DNA from: Actinomycetota bacterium
GTDB lineage: Bacteria; Actinomycetota; Aquicultoria; Aquicultorales; Aquicultoraceae
NCBI GenBank assembly: GCA_014859275.1
Contig: JACUUO010000002.1
Location: forward strand, 1-62,251
DNA: 62,251 nt
Direction of reading: 5' to 3'
The stretch's first letter is position 1; every line of letters begins with the position of its first letter. Shown here piece by piece: positions 45,097-53,394 of this stretch. A program made the translations under genes and the position numbers. The notes under the pieces were generated by a model. It saw only the letters and a program-made list of their open reading frames with translations, did not search any database and was not told where the DNA came from.

Positions 45097-46053
45097 TTAC
45101 CTAAAATAGTCGATCGCAAAGATGATCACCCTTCCGAAAAGCACTGTTATAGCCGAGGCAACAAAAACCAGCCAGGATACCTCATTTATATTTTTCTGCG
45201 TCAATGCGCCTTTACCATCGCCGATAAACCCGCTCTTCCTGAGAACGCCGGCATAGTAATCTTTCCCACCAAGCTTGACTCCTACAGCTCCCGCAACCGC
45301 GGCCTCCGGAAATCCGCTATTTACGCTTGCGTGATTTCGCCCATCTCTTATAGCTACCTTTATCGCCTTTGCGGCATTATGCCGGCATATAAATGCTGCA
45401 ATCGCCAATAATAGCACCGATAATCGAGCTGGGACATAATTTACTAAATCATCGAGTTTTGCAGCCGCCCACCCGAAATCTTCATACCGCTCGTTCTTGT
45501 GACCGATCATCGAGTCCAGTGTATTTACCGCCTTATATGCCATTGCAAGCGGTGCCCCACCTATCATCGCATACATGAGTGGCGCTATTATTCCATCTAC
45601 CGCATTTTCAGAGACCGATTCTATTGTGGCCCTTACTACATCTCTTCGCTTCATCCTCTCCGTATCCCTACCCACGATGCCAGCTACCTTCGCTTTTGCC
45701 TCTCCTAGACTCCCTTTTTCGAGTGATCCCACTACATCCCTCGCACTATCTAAAAGTCCCCGTGTCGCTATGGTTGTGGATATTAGCCATACCGATACCA
45801 CAAAACCGAAATTTCCGTTAATCGAGGAAGCTAGCTGGATGATTCCCCACGTAATGATAGCCGATAAGCCGACCACCAAAGCAACAACAGCAGCCCCAGC
45901 AAGCCTCTTTTTAGTTCTATCTGTGTATTGAGAGAGCGCCAGGTTCTCGAGGTAGGTTATCAGGCGCCCCATTAAAACCACTGGATGTGGTATTGCCTTC
46001 GGATCACCGAAGGCGAGGTCGATCACATAGGCTATCGCCACCTGAGCCCACAT
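45097..46053 (-). CDS. cbiB: Adenosylcobinamide-phosphate synthase
   Basis: CbiB attaches aminopropanol (phosphate) to adenosylcobyric acid in the membrane. It is 318 residues with several helices and the motifs AYVIDLAFGDPKAIPHPVVLMG, IVGRDTERM, SVSENAVDGIIAPLMYA and KAVNTLDSMIGHKNERYEDFG (cited in part). The start has AGGAG upstream and lies four bases after cobQ. The downstream spacer is repeat-rich. Confidence 0.95.
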   Translation of the reverse strand: MWAQVAIAYVIDLAFGDPKAIPHPVVLMGRLITYLENLALSQYTDRTKKRLAGAAVVALVVGLSAIITWGIIQLASSINGNFGFVVSVWLISTTIATRGLLDSARDVVGSLEKGSLGEAKAKVAGIVGRDTERMKRRDVVRATIESVSENAVDGIIAPLMYAMIGGAPLAMAYKAVNTLDSMIGHKNERYEDFGWAAAKLDDLVNYVPARLSVLLLAIAAFICRHNAAKAIKVAIRDGRNHASVNSGFPEAAVAGAVGVKLGGKDYYAGVLRKSGFIGDGKGALTQKNINEVSWLVFVASAITVLFGRVIIFAIDYFR

Positions 46054-46057
46054 TTTA

Positions 46058-47581
46058 TTAAACTCCTAATAAACCCAATAAAAAATCAACATCAAGATTG
46101 GCTGAAACCGTCTCTGCAAGCAAATCAAGTTGTGCCTGCCGGTACATGTCATAGTCCAACCCGAGGCTATCTTTATCCAAACCCTTCTTATCCTTCAAAA
46201 AATCGAGCAGAGATTTCCTCAAAAGCCCATTATCAAATAGGCCGTGGATATATGTTCCGATAACCACGCCGTCATCCGATATGCAGCCATCGCTAACATC
46301 CTCAACTGCCAAGCCCCTCTTTATTATCCTAAAAGCCCCAGGGGCGCCCTCCTGTCGCTCTGTATTTCCCATGTGAATCTCATACCCAGCGATACTGCTC
46401 CCAGTTATGGAACCAAATATATCGCCTCCCGCGATAACCTCCGCTTTGACCTGCGTCGCCACTTTTGATTGCAATATGCTCGTCGCACAATTGAGAAGGC
46501 CCATCCCCTCAATCACCTGTCTATCGGACTCAGTCCCGTACTTATCCTCTATATACAGGCCAAGCATCTGGTACCCACCACAGATGCCTATCATGGGAAC
46601 GCCCTTCTTGCGAACCGCTCTTATCTCTGCAACCATTCCTTTCTCATGCAGTACTTCCATGTCGCCCATCGTATTTTTACTCCCAGGTATGATTACCAAA
46701 TCGGTATCGCCTATCGGCTCTCCAGGCATAACATAACGCAGGTTGACCCCGGGCTCGTGGGACAACGCATCGATATCAGTAAAGTTCGCTATGTGTGGAA
46801 GTCTTATCACGACTATATCTACAACCTGACCGTTTGACGATGCGCGATTTGCGCTATCGAGAGCAAGCGAATCCTCGCTATCTACTTTAAGATTATGCAT
46901 ATATGGTATCGTGCCAAGTACCCTTATCCCGGTCCTCTCTTCTAGAAAGTCTATTCCGGGCTTGAGGAGGCTCGCATCGCCCCGGAACTTGTTTATCACG
47001 ATCCCTTTTACCCTGCCGCGCTCATCATGATCAAGAAGCTCAAGGGTTCCTATTAGAGACGCAAAGACGCCGCCGCGGTCTATATCTCCAATGAGGATTA
47101 CTGGCGCATCGGCCATCTTCGCTATTCTCATGTTCGCAATATCCTCTTTTTTAAGATTGATCTCCGCGGGGCTTCCTGCGCCCTCGATTACCACTATATC
47201 GTATTTCCTTCTTAGCCTCTCAAGCGAATCCTCAACCAGCTCAAGAAATCCCGCTTTTTCAATGTGATACTCGCCGGCCGAGAGGTTCTTATAAATCTTT
47301 CCCCTCACAATCACCTGTGCTCGCTGGCTATCGGTCGGTTTAAGCAGGATCGGGTTCATATCTACGCTCGGCTTAATCCTTGCTGCTATCGCCTGTAATA
47401 CCTGCGCCCTGCCGATTTCACACCCATCCTCGGTGGGGTATGAGTTAAGCGCCATATTCTGGCTCTTAAAAGGGGCTACCTTAAAACCTTTATCCACCAA
47501 TATGCGGCACAGGGCTGCAACCATAAGGCTCTTTCCGGCATCCGACGAGGTGCCCTGAAACATTATCGTTCTTGCTCTCAT
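46058..47581 (-). CDS. cobQ: Cobyric acid synthase
   Basis: CobQ (CbiP) amidates the b, d, e and g carboxylates of adenosylcobyrinate diamide. The ATPase half opens with IMFQGTSSDAGKSLMVAAL and has PFKSQNMALNS and VVIEGAGSPAEINL. The amidotransferase half has IPGSKNTMGD, GICGGYQMLG (Cys) and GTYIHGLFDN. I chose ATG at 47581, 14 bases after the cobU stop, giving 507 residues. An ATG 15 codons earlier overlaps cobU and adds residues the family lacks. Confidence 0.95.
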   Translation of the reverse strand: MRARTIMFQGTSSDAGKSLMVAALCRILVDKGFKVAPFKSQNMALNSYPTEDGCEIGRAQVLQAIAARIKPSVDMNPILLKPTDSQRAQVIVRGKIYKNLSAGEYHIEKAGFLELVEDSLERLRRKYDIVVIEGAGSPAEINLKKEDIANMRIAKMADAPVILIGDIDRGGVFASLIGTLELLDHDERGRVKGIVINKFRGDASLLKPGIDFLEERTGIRVLGTIPYMHNLKVDSEDSLALDSANRASSNGQVVDIVVIRLPHIANFTDIDALSHEPGVNLRYVMPGEPIGDTDLVIIPGSKNTMGDMEVLHEKGMVAEIRAVRKKGVPMIGICGGYQMLGLYIEDKYGTESDRQVIEGMGLLNCATSILQSKVATQVKAEVIAGGDIFGSITGSSIAGYEIHMGNTERQEGAPGAFRIIKRGLAVEDVSDGCISDDGVVIGTYIHGLFDNGLLRKSLLDFLKDKKGLDKDSLGLDYDMYRQAQLDLLAETVSANLDVDFLLGLLGV

Positions 47582-47594
47582 ACACTTATCACAC

Positions 47595-48164
47595 TCAATT
47601 ACTGCGCTTAAAAGCGCTGAATTCATCTACTCCAAGCGCCTTTATATCCAGCGGGATTCCGGCTATGGTCAAGATCACTTTATCGGCAGCTTCTGCTATA
47701 CGCTGATTTATTGCCCCAAGCAGGTCCCGATACCTTCGTCCTACCGGATATTCAGGAACCACTCCCATCCCGACCTCATTTGAGATTATAAGAACCGTCT
47801 TTCCTGATCGACTTACATCCCCTATGATCTCTATTATTTCTTCCATAATTTCATGGTCGCCTGCAGTTTTATGCATACGCCCGCCTATATATACGGTCAT
47901 ACAATCGATTATAATCGCGTCTGCACCTGAGCACGCTCGCTTAAACGCACCGCGCAGATCTCCCTCGACTTCATAGGTGATCCATCGGCTTGGCCTCGAC
48001 TTCTTATGTTTTGCAATCCTCTCTATCATTTCATCATCAATCGCGTCTGCAGTGGCAATATAAGCTACATCAGCATATTCAGATGCGAGTTTTTCAGCGA
48101 GCGCGCTCTTTCCACTCCGTGCCCCGCCTAAAAATAATATGAGCTTTCCCGCTATGCTCTCCAT
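47595..48164 (-). CDS. cobU: Adenosylcobinamide kinase / guanylyltransferase
   Basis: CobU phosphorylates adenosylcobinamide and transfers GMP to form adenosylcobinamide-GDP. The P-loop is FLGGARSGKSALAEKLA, followed by YIATADAIDDEM, RIAKHKKSRP (the guanylylated His region), IIDCMTVYI and SNEVGMGVVPEYPVGRRYRD. It is 189 residues, the standard length. It is the first gene after riboswitch 2, so control of this gene sets the level of the whole cobU-to-cbiJ unit. Confidence 0.95.
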   Translation of the reverse strand: MESIAGKLILFLGGARSGKSALAEKLASEYADVAYIATADAIDDEMIERIAKHKKSRPSRWITYEVEGDLRGAFKRACSGADAIIIDCMTVYIGGRMHKTAGDHEIMEEIIEIIGDVSRSGKTVLIISNEVGMGVVPEYPVGRRYRDLLGAINQRIAEAADKVILTIAGIPLDIKALGVDEFSAFKRSN

Positions 48165-48228
48165 TAATTAACTCCGATTCTCCATCGACTGGTTTCATCC
48201 CGACATCAATCTACTGCCCAGCAAAAGT

Positions 48229-48258
48229 AAAAACCTCAGCCTTTCGCCAAGGTTTTAT
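48229..48258 (-). terminator. Riboswitch-linked intrinsic terminator ahead of cobU
   Basis: On the minus strand AAAACCTT pairs with GAGGTTTT around a short loop and is followed by a T-rich run. It lies between riboswitch 2 and cobU, which indicates control by transcription termination. Its sequence is unrelated to the terminator of riboswitch 1. Confidence 0.8.
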
Positions 48259-48284
48259 TTGCTCCCTCAATCCGCGAAGGCATT

Positions 48285-48441
48285 TCCCCTAGGCAGGTCT
48301 CCTGACTTATGGATCTTCGCCTTACCGCGCCTTCCCAAACAACTATTCAGTGGCTTATTGCGGTTAGCTCCCCACTTACAGTGGCGGGCCCGTGCCGGAC
48401 TCTCACCGGCTTCCCTATTCACCGCTGCTAGCGGCACCTAG
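48285..48441 (-). promoter_or_regulatory. Cobalamin riboswitch 2 (cobU operon)
   Basis: The minus strand carries the AdoCbl aptamer signatures GGTGAGAGTCCGGCACGG, GCCCGCCACTGTAAG and AAGTCAGGAGACCTGCCT. It differs from riboswitch 1 at two of about 153 positions. It lies about 120 bases upstream of cobU with a terminator between. A plus-strand 60-codon frame across it is an antisense shadow. Confidence 0.95.
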
Positions 48442-48462
48442 AACAATATACATATTTATATC

Positions 48463-48491
48463 ATTATACGCATAAACATGAGGTTGTTCAA
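48463..48491 (-). promoter_or_regulatory. Promoter of the cobU operon
   Basis: On the minus strand TTGAAC (48486-48491) and a perfect TATAAT (48463-48468) are 17 bases apart. The expected start would be about 10-15 bases ahead of the riboswitch. This is one of the best sigma-70-type promoter matches in the window. Confidence 0.8.
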
Positions 48492-48493
48492 CA

Positions 48494-48517
48494 ATAAGTG
48501 GTCAGATAAGGTATAAT
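48494..48517 (+). promoter_or_regulatory. Probable rluB promoter (-10 region)
   Basis: A perfect TATAAT at 48512-48517 lies about 40 bases upstream of the rluB start on the plus strand. The -35 is weak: no close TTGACA match sits at 17 bases. It is back to back with the cobU promoter. Confidence 0.5.
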
Positions 48518-48554
48518 ACCCTTATGCTAGATATCTAAAGTCCGGTGATGTGAG

Positions 48555-49280
48555 GTGGAAGAACGCCTGCAGAAATTCATGGCGAGAGCCGGTGTCGGCT
48601 CTCGCAGGCACTGTGAGGAACTAATCAAAGAAGGTAGGGTTAAGGTAAACGGCAAGATAGTTACTGAGCTAGGAACTAAAATCGACCTCTCTAAAGATAC
48701 GGTGGAGGTTGATGATAAGCCCCTTCGTCCTAGAGAAGAAAGGCTATATATTGCTCTTAATAAACCAGCCGGGTTTATAACCAGCGTTACTGATAAATAC
48801 GGTCGCCCAACGGTTATCGACTTATTAGGAGGCGTTAGTTATAGGGTATTTCCGGTTGGAAGGCTTGATTTCGATACCGAAGGGCTCTTGCTGCTAACAA
48901 ATGATGGTGAGTTGGCATTCAGACTGACGCATCCACGCTATAAGGTTAAGAAGGAATATATCGCAGAGGTCGAGGGACATCCATCCGATAGAGAATTGGT
49001 TAATTTAAGAAAGGGCATAATGCTTGAAGATGGGATGACCGCTCCGGCCAAAATAAAGGTTTTGAGGCAGACAAGATCGTCTGCGGTTATTGATGTTACT
49101 ATCCATGAAGAACGAAAACGACAGGTAAGAAGAATGTTCCAGGCCATAGGATATCGCGTTATTACGCTGAAGAGGGTAGCGATTGATGGTCTTGACTTAG
49201 AAGACCTTCCGGTAGGCAATTTCAGACACCTCACGAATAAGGAAGTAGATATGCTCTACAAATCAGTGCGCTTGAGATAG
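48555..49280 (+). CDS. rluB: 23S rRNA pseudouridine synthase, RluB/RsuA family
   Basis: This enzyme isomerises specific uridines in rRNA. An N-terminal S4 RNA-binding domain (about residues 1-60, LQKFMARAGVGSRRHCEELI) is followed by the catalytic domain with GRLDFDTEGLLLLTNDGE (Asp nucleophile), KKEYIAEVEG and HEERKRQVRRMFQAIGY. It is 241 residues. The start is GTG with GTGAGG upstream. RsuA-like specificity for 16S rRNA cannot be excluded. It is divergent from the B12 operon. Confidence 0.92.
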   Translation: MEERLQKFMARAGVGSRRHCEELIKEGRVKVNGKIVTELGTKIDLSKDTVEVDDKPLRPREERLYIALNKPAGFITSVTDKYGRPTVIDLLGGVSYRVFPVGRLDFDTEGLLLLTNDGELAFRLTHPRYKVKKEYIAEVEGHPSDRELVNLRKGIMLEDGMTAPAKIKVLRQTRSSAVIDVTIHEERKRQVRRMFQAIGYRVITLKRVAIDGLDLEDLPVGNFRHLTNKEVDMLYKSVRLR

Positions 49281-49374
49281 GTTCATTGTCATCCCTAATC
49301 CCATCTCCTTGCTGCTGGTGGTTCAACTACCCCATAAATGGGAATTACTTAAAGTAAACGCACTGGGAGTAATC

Positions 49375-50448
49375 ATGTATTTCAGGGTTGCCGATTGGCT
49401 CAAGGCCATCGTCTTGGTTGCAATTCTTTTTGCCGCCTATACTTTCTCCGGTACTATCAGCCGCACTATACTTTTATTCATCTTAGCCGCGCTTATTGTG
49501 TTTGTTATTGCTCCCATAGTCAACTTTCTCACCTCCAGAGGTGCTAACCGCGCTATCGCTATTGCCTTAACCTACACCTTATTTTTAAGCGTAGTTTCGA
49601 TACTGATCTTTTTAATCGCCCCGGTGATATCGAATCAGGTCTCAGATTTTGCACGAGATCTCCCGGGCTATATTGATTCGCTGCGACGGTTTGCTAATCG
49701 AATCCAAGAACAGTTTGCTGATATAAGACTTTTCGAACAGATACCGTTTGATCCCGATGTTATTATCACCCAGGCCACCGAAATAGCAGCTGCGCAATTG
49801 CGCAACCTTGTACTTTTAATACCATCCCTTTTTGCGCTAATAACAAGCATAGGGCTCGTGCTTATCATATCGTTCTACATGCTTTTTTACCTCCCGCAGA
49901 TCGACGATATAATTAGAAGAAATCTTCCTAACGGGGTAGACGGAGTCTATTCCAGATTTCTTATCACTATGAAGACAGGCTTAGGGCGCTACATATTAGG
50001 GCAAGTGAGCCTTATGGTCGCTGTGGGCATATTATCCGGCTTAGGTGTCTGGCTGGTGGGCCTGCCATTCCCATTACTCTTGGGCCTTTGGGCTGGTTTA
50101 ACCGAGATAGTTCCTATACTTGGACCCATACTCGGAGCAATCCCTTCAGTCATTATCGCATCGACTATAGAACCGGTCCTAGCTCTATGGGTCATTCTAA
50201 TATTTATAATCATCCAGCAGATTGAAAGTAGTGCTCTAAGTCCCCTAATCTATAGAGGGACAGCGGGAGTAAATCCGCTCCTCACGATCCTGGCGATCAT
50301 TGCAGGCGCTGAGGTAGCCGGTATTATCGGCATATTTCTCGCGGTCCCTATACTTGTCACAATAGCGACGATTATTATCTTTATCAGGGATAATTTCTCT
50401 TATGTTCGGGTTAAAGGGGAACCGGATAGGGTTGTTATAAAGGAATGA
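49375..50448 (+). CDS. AI-2E family transporter-like membrane protein
   Basis: This is a 357-residue polytopic membrane protein of the AI-2E/PerM family, with N-terminal helices (about 10-85), a central amphipathic segment and C-terminal helices ending LAVPILVTIATIIIFIRDN. The conserved GLPFPLLLGLWAGLTEIVPILG region is present (cited in part). ATG at 49375 has GGGAG six bases upstream; the frame opens earlier at 49309. Transport substrates in this family vary (exporters, sodium/proton antiport), so function is open. It ends four bases before the convergent scpB. Confidence 0.88.
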   Translation: MYFRVADWLKAIVLVAILFAAYTFSGTISRTILLFILAALIVFVIAPIVNFLTSRGANRAIAIALTYTLFLSVVSILIFLIAPVISNQVSDFARDLPGYIDSLRRFANRIQEQFADIRLFEQIPFDPDVIITQATEIAAAQLRNLVLLIPSLFALITSIGLVLIISFYMLFYLPQIDDIIRRNLPNGVDGVYSRFLITMKTGLGRYILGQVSLMVAVGILSGLGVWLVGLPFPLLLGLWAGLTEIVPILGPILGAIPSVIIASTIEPVLALWVILIFIIIQQIESSALSPLIYRGTAGVNPLLTILAIIAGAEVAGIIGIFLAVPILVTIATIIIFIRDNFSYVRVKGEPDRVVIKE

Positions 50449-50452
50449 TTTA

Positions 50453-50968
50453 TCAGTCATCAAGTGGCGGCAGTTCATCAAGACCTCTCAGTCCAAAGGC
50501 CTCTAAAAACCTTGTTGATGTACCGTACAGTATAGGCTGCCCGGGGGTGTCCTGCCTTCCCAATTCTCTAATCAAATCCCGGTTTAGCAGCGTGTTCACC
50601 ACCCCATCCGAGTTAACCCCCCTAATTGCCGCGATCTCCACCCTGGTTACTGGCTGCTTATAAGCTATTATCGCAAGAGTTTCAAGCGCCGCCTGGGTTA
50701 ACCTCCTGTGATCAAATGATAATAGCAGCTTTTCGATATATGGGCTGTATGCCGCATGGCTATAAAGCCGATATCCGCCCGCCACTTGTCTTAGTTGATA
50801 ACCGCGATCATCTCTTCTATATTCGTTCGCTAAATCTTCCAATATTTGAACTACTTCACCTTCGCCTACTTCAACGATTTGAGATATCTTGGCTGCTGAG
50901 AGTGGTTGATCGCTTACGAACAGTAATGATTCTATAATTCCGCGCAATCTAACATTCGGATCGCTCAC
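50453..50968 (-). CDS. scpB: Segregation and condensation protein B
   Basis: ScpB is a winged-helix dimer that binds ScpA and Smc in the bacterial condensin. The sequence begins IIESLLFVSDQPLSAAKI and has ALETLAIIAYKQPVTRVEIA, IRGVNSDGVVNTLL and GRQDTPGQPILYGTSTRFLE. It is 171 residues. Its start overlaps the scpA stop by four bases. Confidence 0.96.
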   Translation of the reverse strand: MSDPNVRLRGIIESLLFVSDQPLSAAKISQIVEVGEGEVVQILEDLANEYRRDDRGYQLRQVAGGYRLYSHAAYSPYIEKLLLSFDHRRLTQAALETLAIIAYKQPVTRVEIAAIRGVNSDGVVNTLLNRDLIRELGRQDTPGQPILYGTSTRFLEAFGLRGLDELPPLDD

Positions 50969-51711
50969 ACCATCACCTCTGTGTTATCAACCACAATTAT
51001 CATAATCTCACCAAATGTTTCTGCCTGTCCAAGCTCTACCACCCCGCGCTTATAAAGCTCCAGAACCGCCAGGAATATGGTTATAAGCTCAATTTTATCA
51101 TCGCAATCATAGGTAAGCTCTCGAAAACTCCTCGCCTTTACACCGCTCAATCTTTCCTTAACCTTGGTAACGTACTCAACTATGCTAAGCGGCTTTGGAG
51201 TTATGTGATCGGCCTGCACTAGATCAATTACTTTTTTCTCATTTATCGTCAAAAACAGCTTTCGCAGCGCATCTAAAGAAACACCAGCGAGAAAGTCCGG
51301 TATCAAATTAGCGAACTTTTCTTCGAGTCCTACGTCCCTAACACGGTGCTTACTTTCAGCCTCATACCTTGTGGCAAGCTCGGATGAGACGTTTTTGAAT
51401 TTTTTGTATTCGATTTGCCTCGCGATGAGAATCTCCCGTGCCTCATAGGGATCGAGCTCATCCTCATCATAGAGATCCTCTTCCCTTGGAAGTAGACGAG
51501 CAGCTTTTATATCAAGAAGAGTTGCCGCAACAAGTAGGAACTCGGTACTAACTTCTAAATCAAACTCCCGCCTCGAATTGACATAGCCAAGATACTCATC
51601 CGTTATCTTAGCTATCGGTATCTCATAGACATCTATTTTCTGGCGCGAGATCAAATTAATAAGCAGATCGAAGGGGCCTTCAAATGCATCAAGCTTGACC
51701 TGATATACCAT
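50965..51711 (-). CDS. scpA: Segregation and condensation protein A (kleisin)
   Basis: ScpA is the kleisin that bridges Smc heads. The N-terminal segment FEGPFDLLINLISRQKIDVYEIPI (cited in part) is diagnostic, followed by EYLGYVNSRREFDLEVSTEFLL and the C-terminal winged helix (VTIFLAVLELYKRG-like ITIFLAVLELYKRGVVEL). It is 248 residues. It lies 16 bases after trpS. Confidence 0.96.
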   Translation of the reverse strand: MVYQVKLDAFEGPFDLLINLISRQKIDVYEIPIAKITDEYLGYVNSRREFDLEVSTEFLLVAATLLDIKAARLLPREEDLYDEDELDPYEAREILIARQIEYKKFKNVSSELATRYEAESKHRVRDVGLEEKFANLIPDFLAGVSLDALRKLFLTINEKKVIDLVQADHITPKPLSIVEYVTKVKERLSGVKARSFRELTYDCDDKIELITIFLAVLELYKRGVVELGQAETFGEIMIIVVDNTEVMV

Positions 51712-51727
51712 ACTCAGCTCTCCATTT

Positions 51728-52714
51728 TTACAGAATATTAAGCCTCTCTCTTACATCCCTTATGGTCGCCCTGCATATGGGCCTTACCTGGTGCAGACCC
51801 TCTCGCAAAACCTCGTCCACAACTCCCGGCTCTCTCTCTATCCCCGCCCGCCTCTCTCTAAATGTGGCAAGCGAATCCACTATCCTATCCGCAAGCTGGC
51901 GCTTGCATTCCATACACCCCCATGTGGCCTCGCGACAATTCCTCTCAATTTCTTCAAGCTCTTCTGGTGGCGTATAGACCTCGTGTGTTGGGTAGACGAC
52001 CATACACGCCTCTGGCCTACCAGGATCGATTTTTCTCTTCCTTGCCGGATCGGTGATCATCTGATTAACCTTATTTCTGATTATGTTGGGGTCATCGGAT
52101 AGATAGATCGCGTTCCCGTAACTTTTGCTCATTTTTCTGCCATCAATACCGAGCAGTCTCTTCACGGGGGAGAGCAACGCTTGGGGTTCTACAAAGTATT
52201 CCCCATATAGGTGATTGAACCGCCTAACTATCTCTCTCCCCAGTTCGACGTGGGGAAGCTGATCCTCGCCAACCGGTACAAGTTCACCCCGGGGAAGTAT
52301 AATATCCGCCGTCTGAAGCACTGGATAACTTAAAAATCCAACCGTTGATACATCTTTTTCAGTTATCTCCTCAAGCATCTCCTTATAGGTCGGGTTTCTT
52401 TCAAGCCATGATACCGGCGTTATCATCGAAAGATATACATATAACTCTGCTACTTCGGGTATATCCGATTGCTTATACATAAAACACTTCCTGGGGTCAA
52501 GGCCGATGGCGAGCCAATCGGCTATCATCTCTCGGATATCGTTCGCTATCTCGCCAACATCATCGTACTTAGTTGTAAGGGCATGCCAATCGGCAACAAA
52601 AAACAGGCATTCGTACTTGTCCTGCAGCTTTACCCAGTTCTGTAAGGTCCCGAAATAATGCCCCAGGTGCAGCCTTCCGGTTGGTCGCTGTCCGCTTACT
52701 ACCCTTTTAGCCAA
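51728..52714 (-). CDS. trpS: Tryptophanyl-tRNA synthetase
   Basis: TrpRS charges tRNA-Trp. The class I signatures are RPTGRLHLGHYFGTLQNWV (HIGH-like) and DGRKMSKSYGNAI (KMSKS). VPVGEDQLPHVELGREIVRRFN and YPVLQTADIILP line the active site. It is 328 residues, normal for the family. A CWGCMECKRQLADRI-like region (TWGCMECKRQLADR) near the C-terminus is also family-typical. It lies between a site-2 protease and scpA. Confidence 0.97.
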   Translation of the reverse strand: MAKRVVSGQRPTGRLHLGHYFGTLQNWVKLQDKYECLFFVADWHALTTKYDDVGEIANDIREMIADWLAIGLDPRKCFMYKQSDIPEVAELYVYLSMITPVSWLERNPTYKEMLEEITEKDVSTVGFLSYPVLQTADIILPRGELVPVGEDQLPHVELGREIVRRFNHLYGEYFVEPQALLSPVKRLLGIDGRKMSKSYGNAIYLSDDPNIIRNKVNQMITDPARKRKIDPGRPEACMVVYPTHEVYTPPEELEEIERNCREATWGCMECKRQLADRIVDSLATFRERRAGIEREPGVVDEVLREGLHQVRPICRATIRDVRERLNIL

Positions 52715-52779
52715 AATTATCCATCTCCTTAAATGATTATATACGGTGTTGCATTATTGCTTCTAGCTTCTAAGAATGA

Positions 52780-53394
52780 TTATGAAATCGGCATGCCCAT
52801 ATATATCAATTTTAGTACTATCTCACTAGGATACCAGAGAACAGTTCTGAGAAATCCCGGTACCATAAATATCAAGAGCAAGAGGATTATGAATCCATAC
52901 TGCTCAAAACGATACCACGGTTGCTGCATGGTCTTTGGAAGAAAATACGGGATTATCTTTGACCCATCAAGCGGCGGTATGGGAAGCAGATTAAAGATAC
53001 CAAGGATTACATTTAATTGTACAGTTACGGCAAGCAACAACCCAAAAATATCCGGTAGAGGCAGGTAGAAAAGCCTCGCTAGAACAAACGCAGTAGCAAA
53101 GTTCGCCATTGGGCCAGCTAATCCAACAAGCGCCATGTGCTTTATTGGATCTCTAAAGTGATAAGGATTTACAGGAACGGGTTTTGCCCAGCCGATACGC
53201 TGGGTGATTATCAGCACTAACGTCCCCATTAAATCTAGATGCTTTATCGGGTTCAGGCTCAATCTCCCCTGTTCCCTGGCTGTCGAATCGCCAAGTATTT
53301 CGGCAACCTTTCCATGCATGAACTCATGCACGGTAATCGCTATAAGAAATGCCGGTATGCTATAAAGAAGACCTTCTATATTATAAGATCCCAC
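52780..53394 (-). CDS. Site-2 protease family M50B membrane metalloprotease
   Basis: This is a short intramembrane zinc protease. Metal ligands are in TVHEFMHGKVAEILGD and NLLPIPPLDGSKII. AREQGRLSLNPIKHLDLMG and the following GWAKPVPVN are typical of the SpoIVFB/YwhC-like group found next to trpS and scpA in Gram-positive bacteria. It is 204 residues with four to six helices. Its substrate is unknown. It starts directly at the end of the DHH-CBS-CCA gene. Confidence 0.92.
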   Translation of the reverse strand: MGSYNIEGLLYSIPAFLIAITVHEFMHGKVAEILGDSTAREQGRLSLNPIKHLDLMGTLVLIITQRIGWAKPVPVNPYHFRDPIKHMALVGLAGPMANFATAFVLARLFYLPLPDIFGLLLAVTVQLNVILGIFNLLPIPPLDGSKIIPYFLPKTMQQPWYRFEQYGFIILLLLIFMVPGFLRTVLWYPSEIVLKLIYMGMPIS

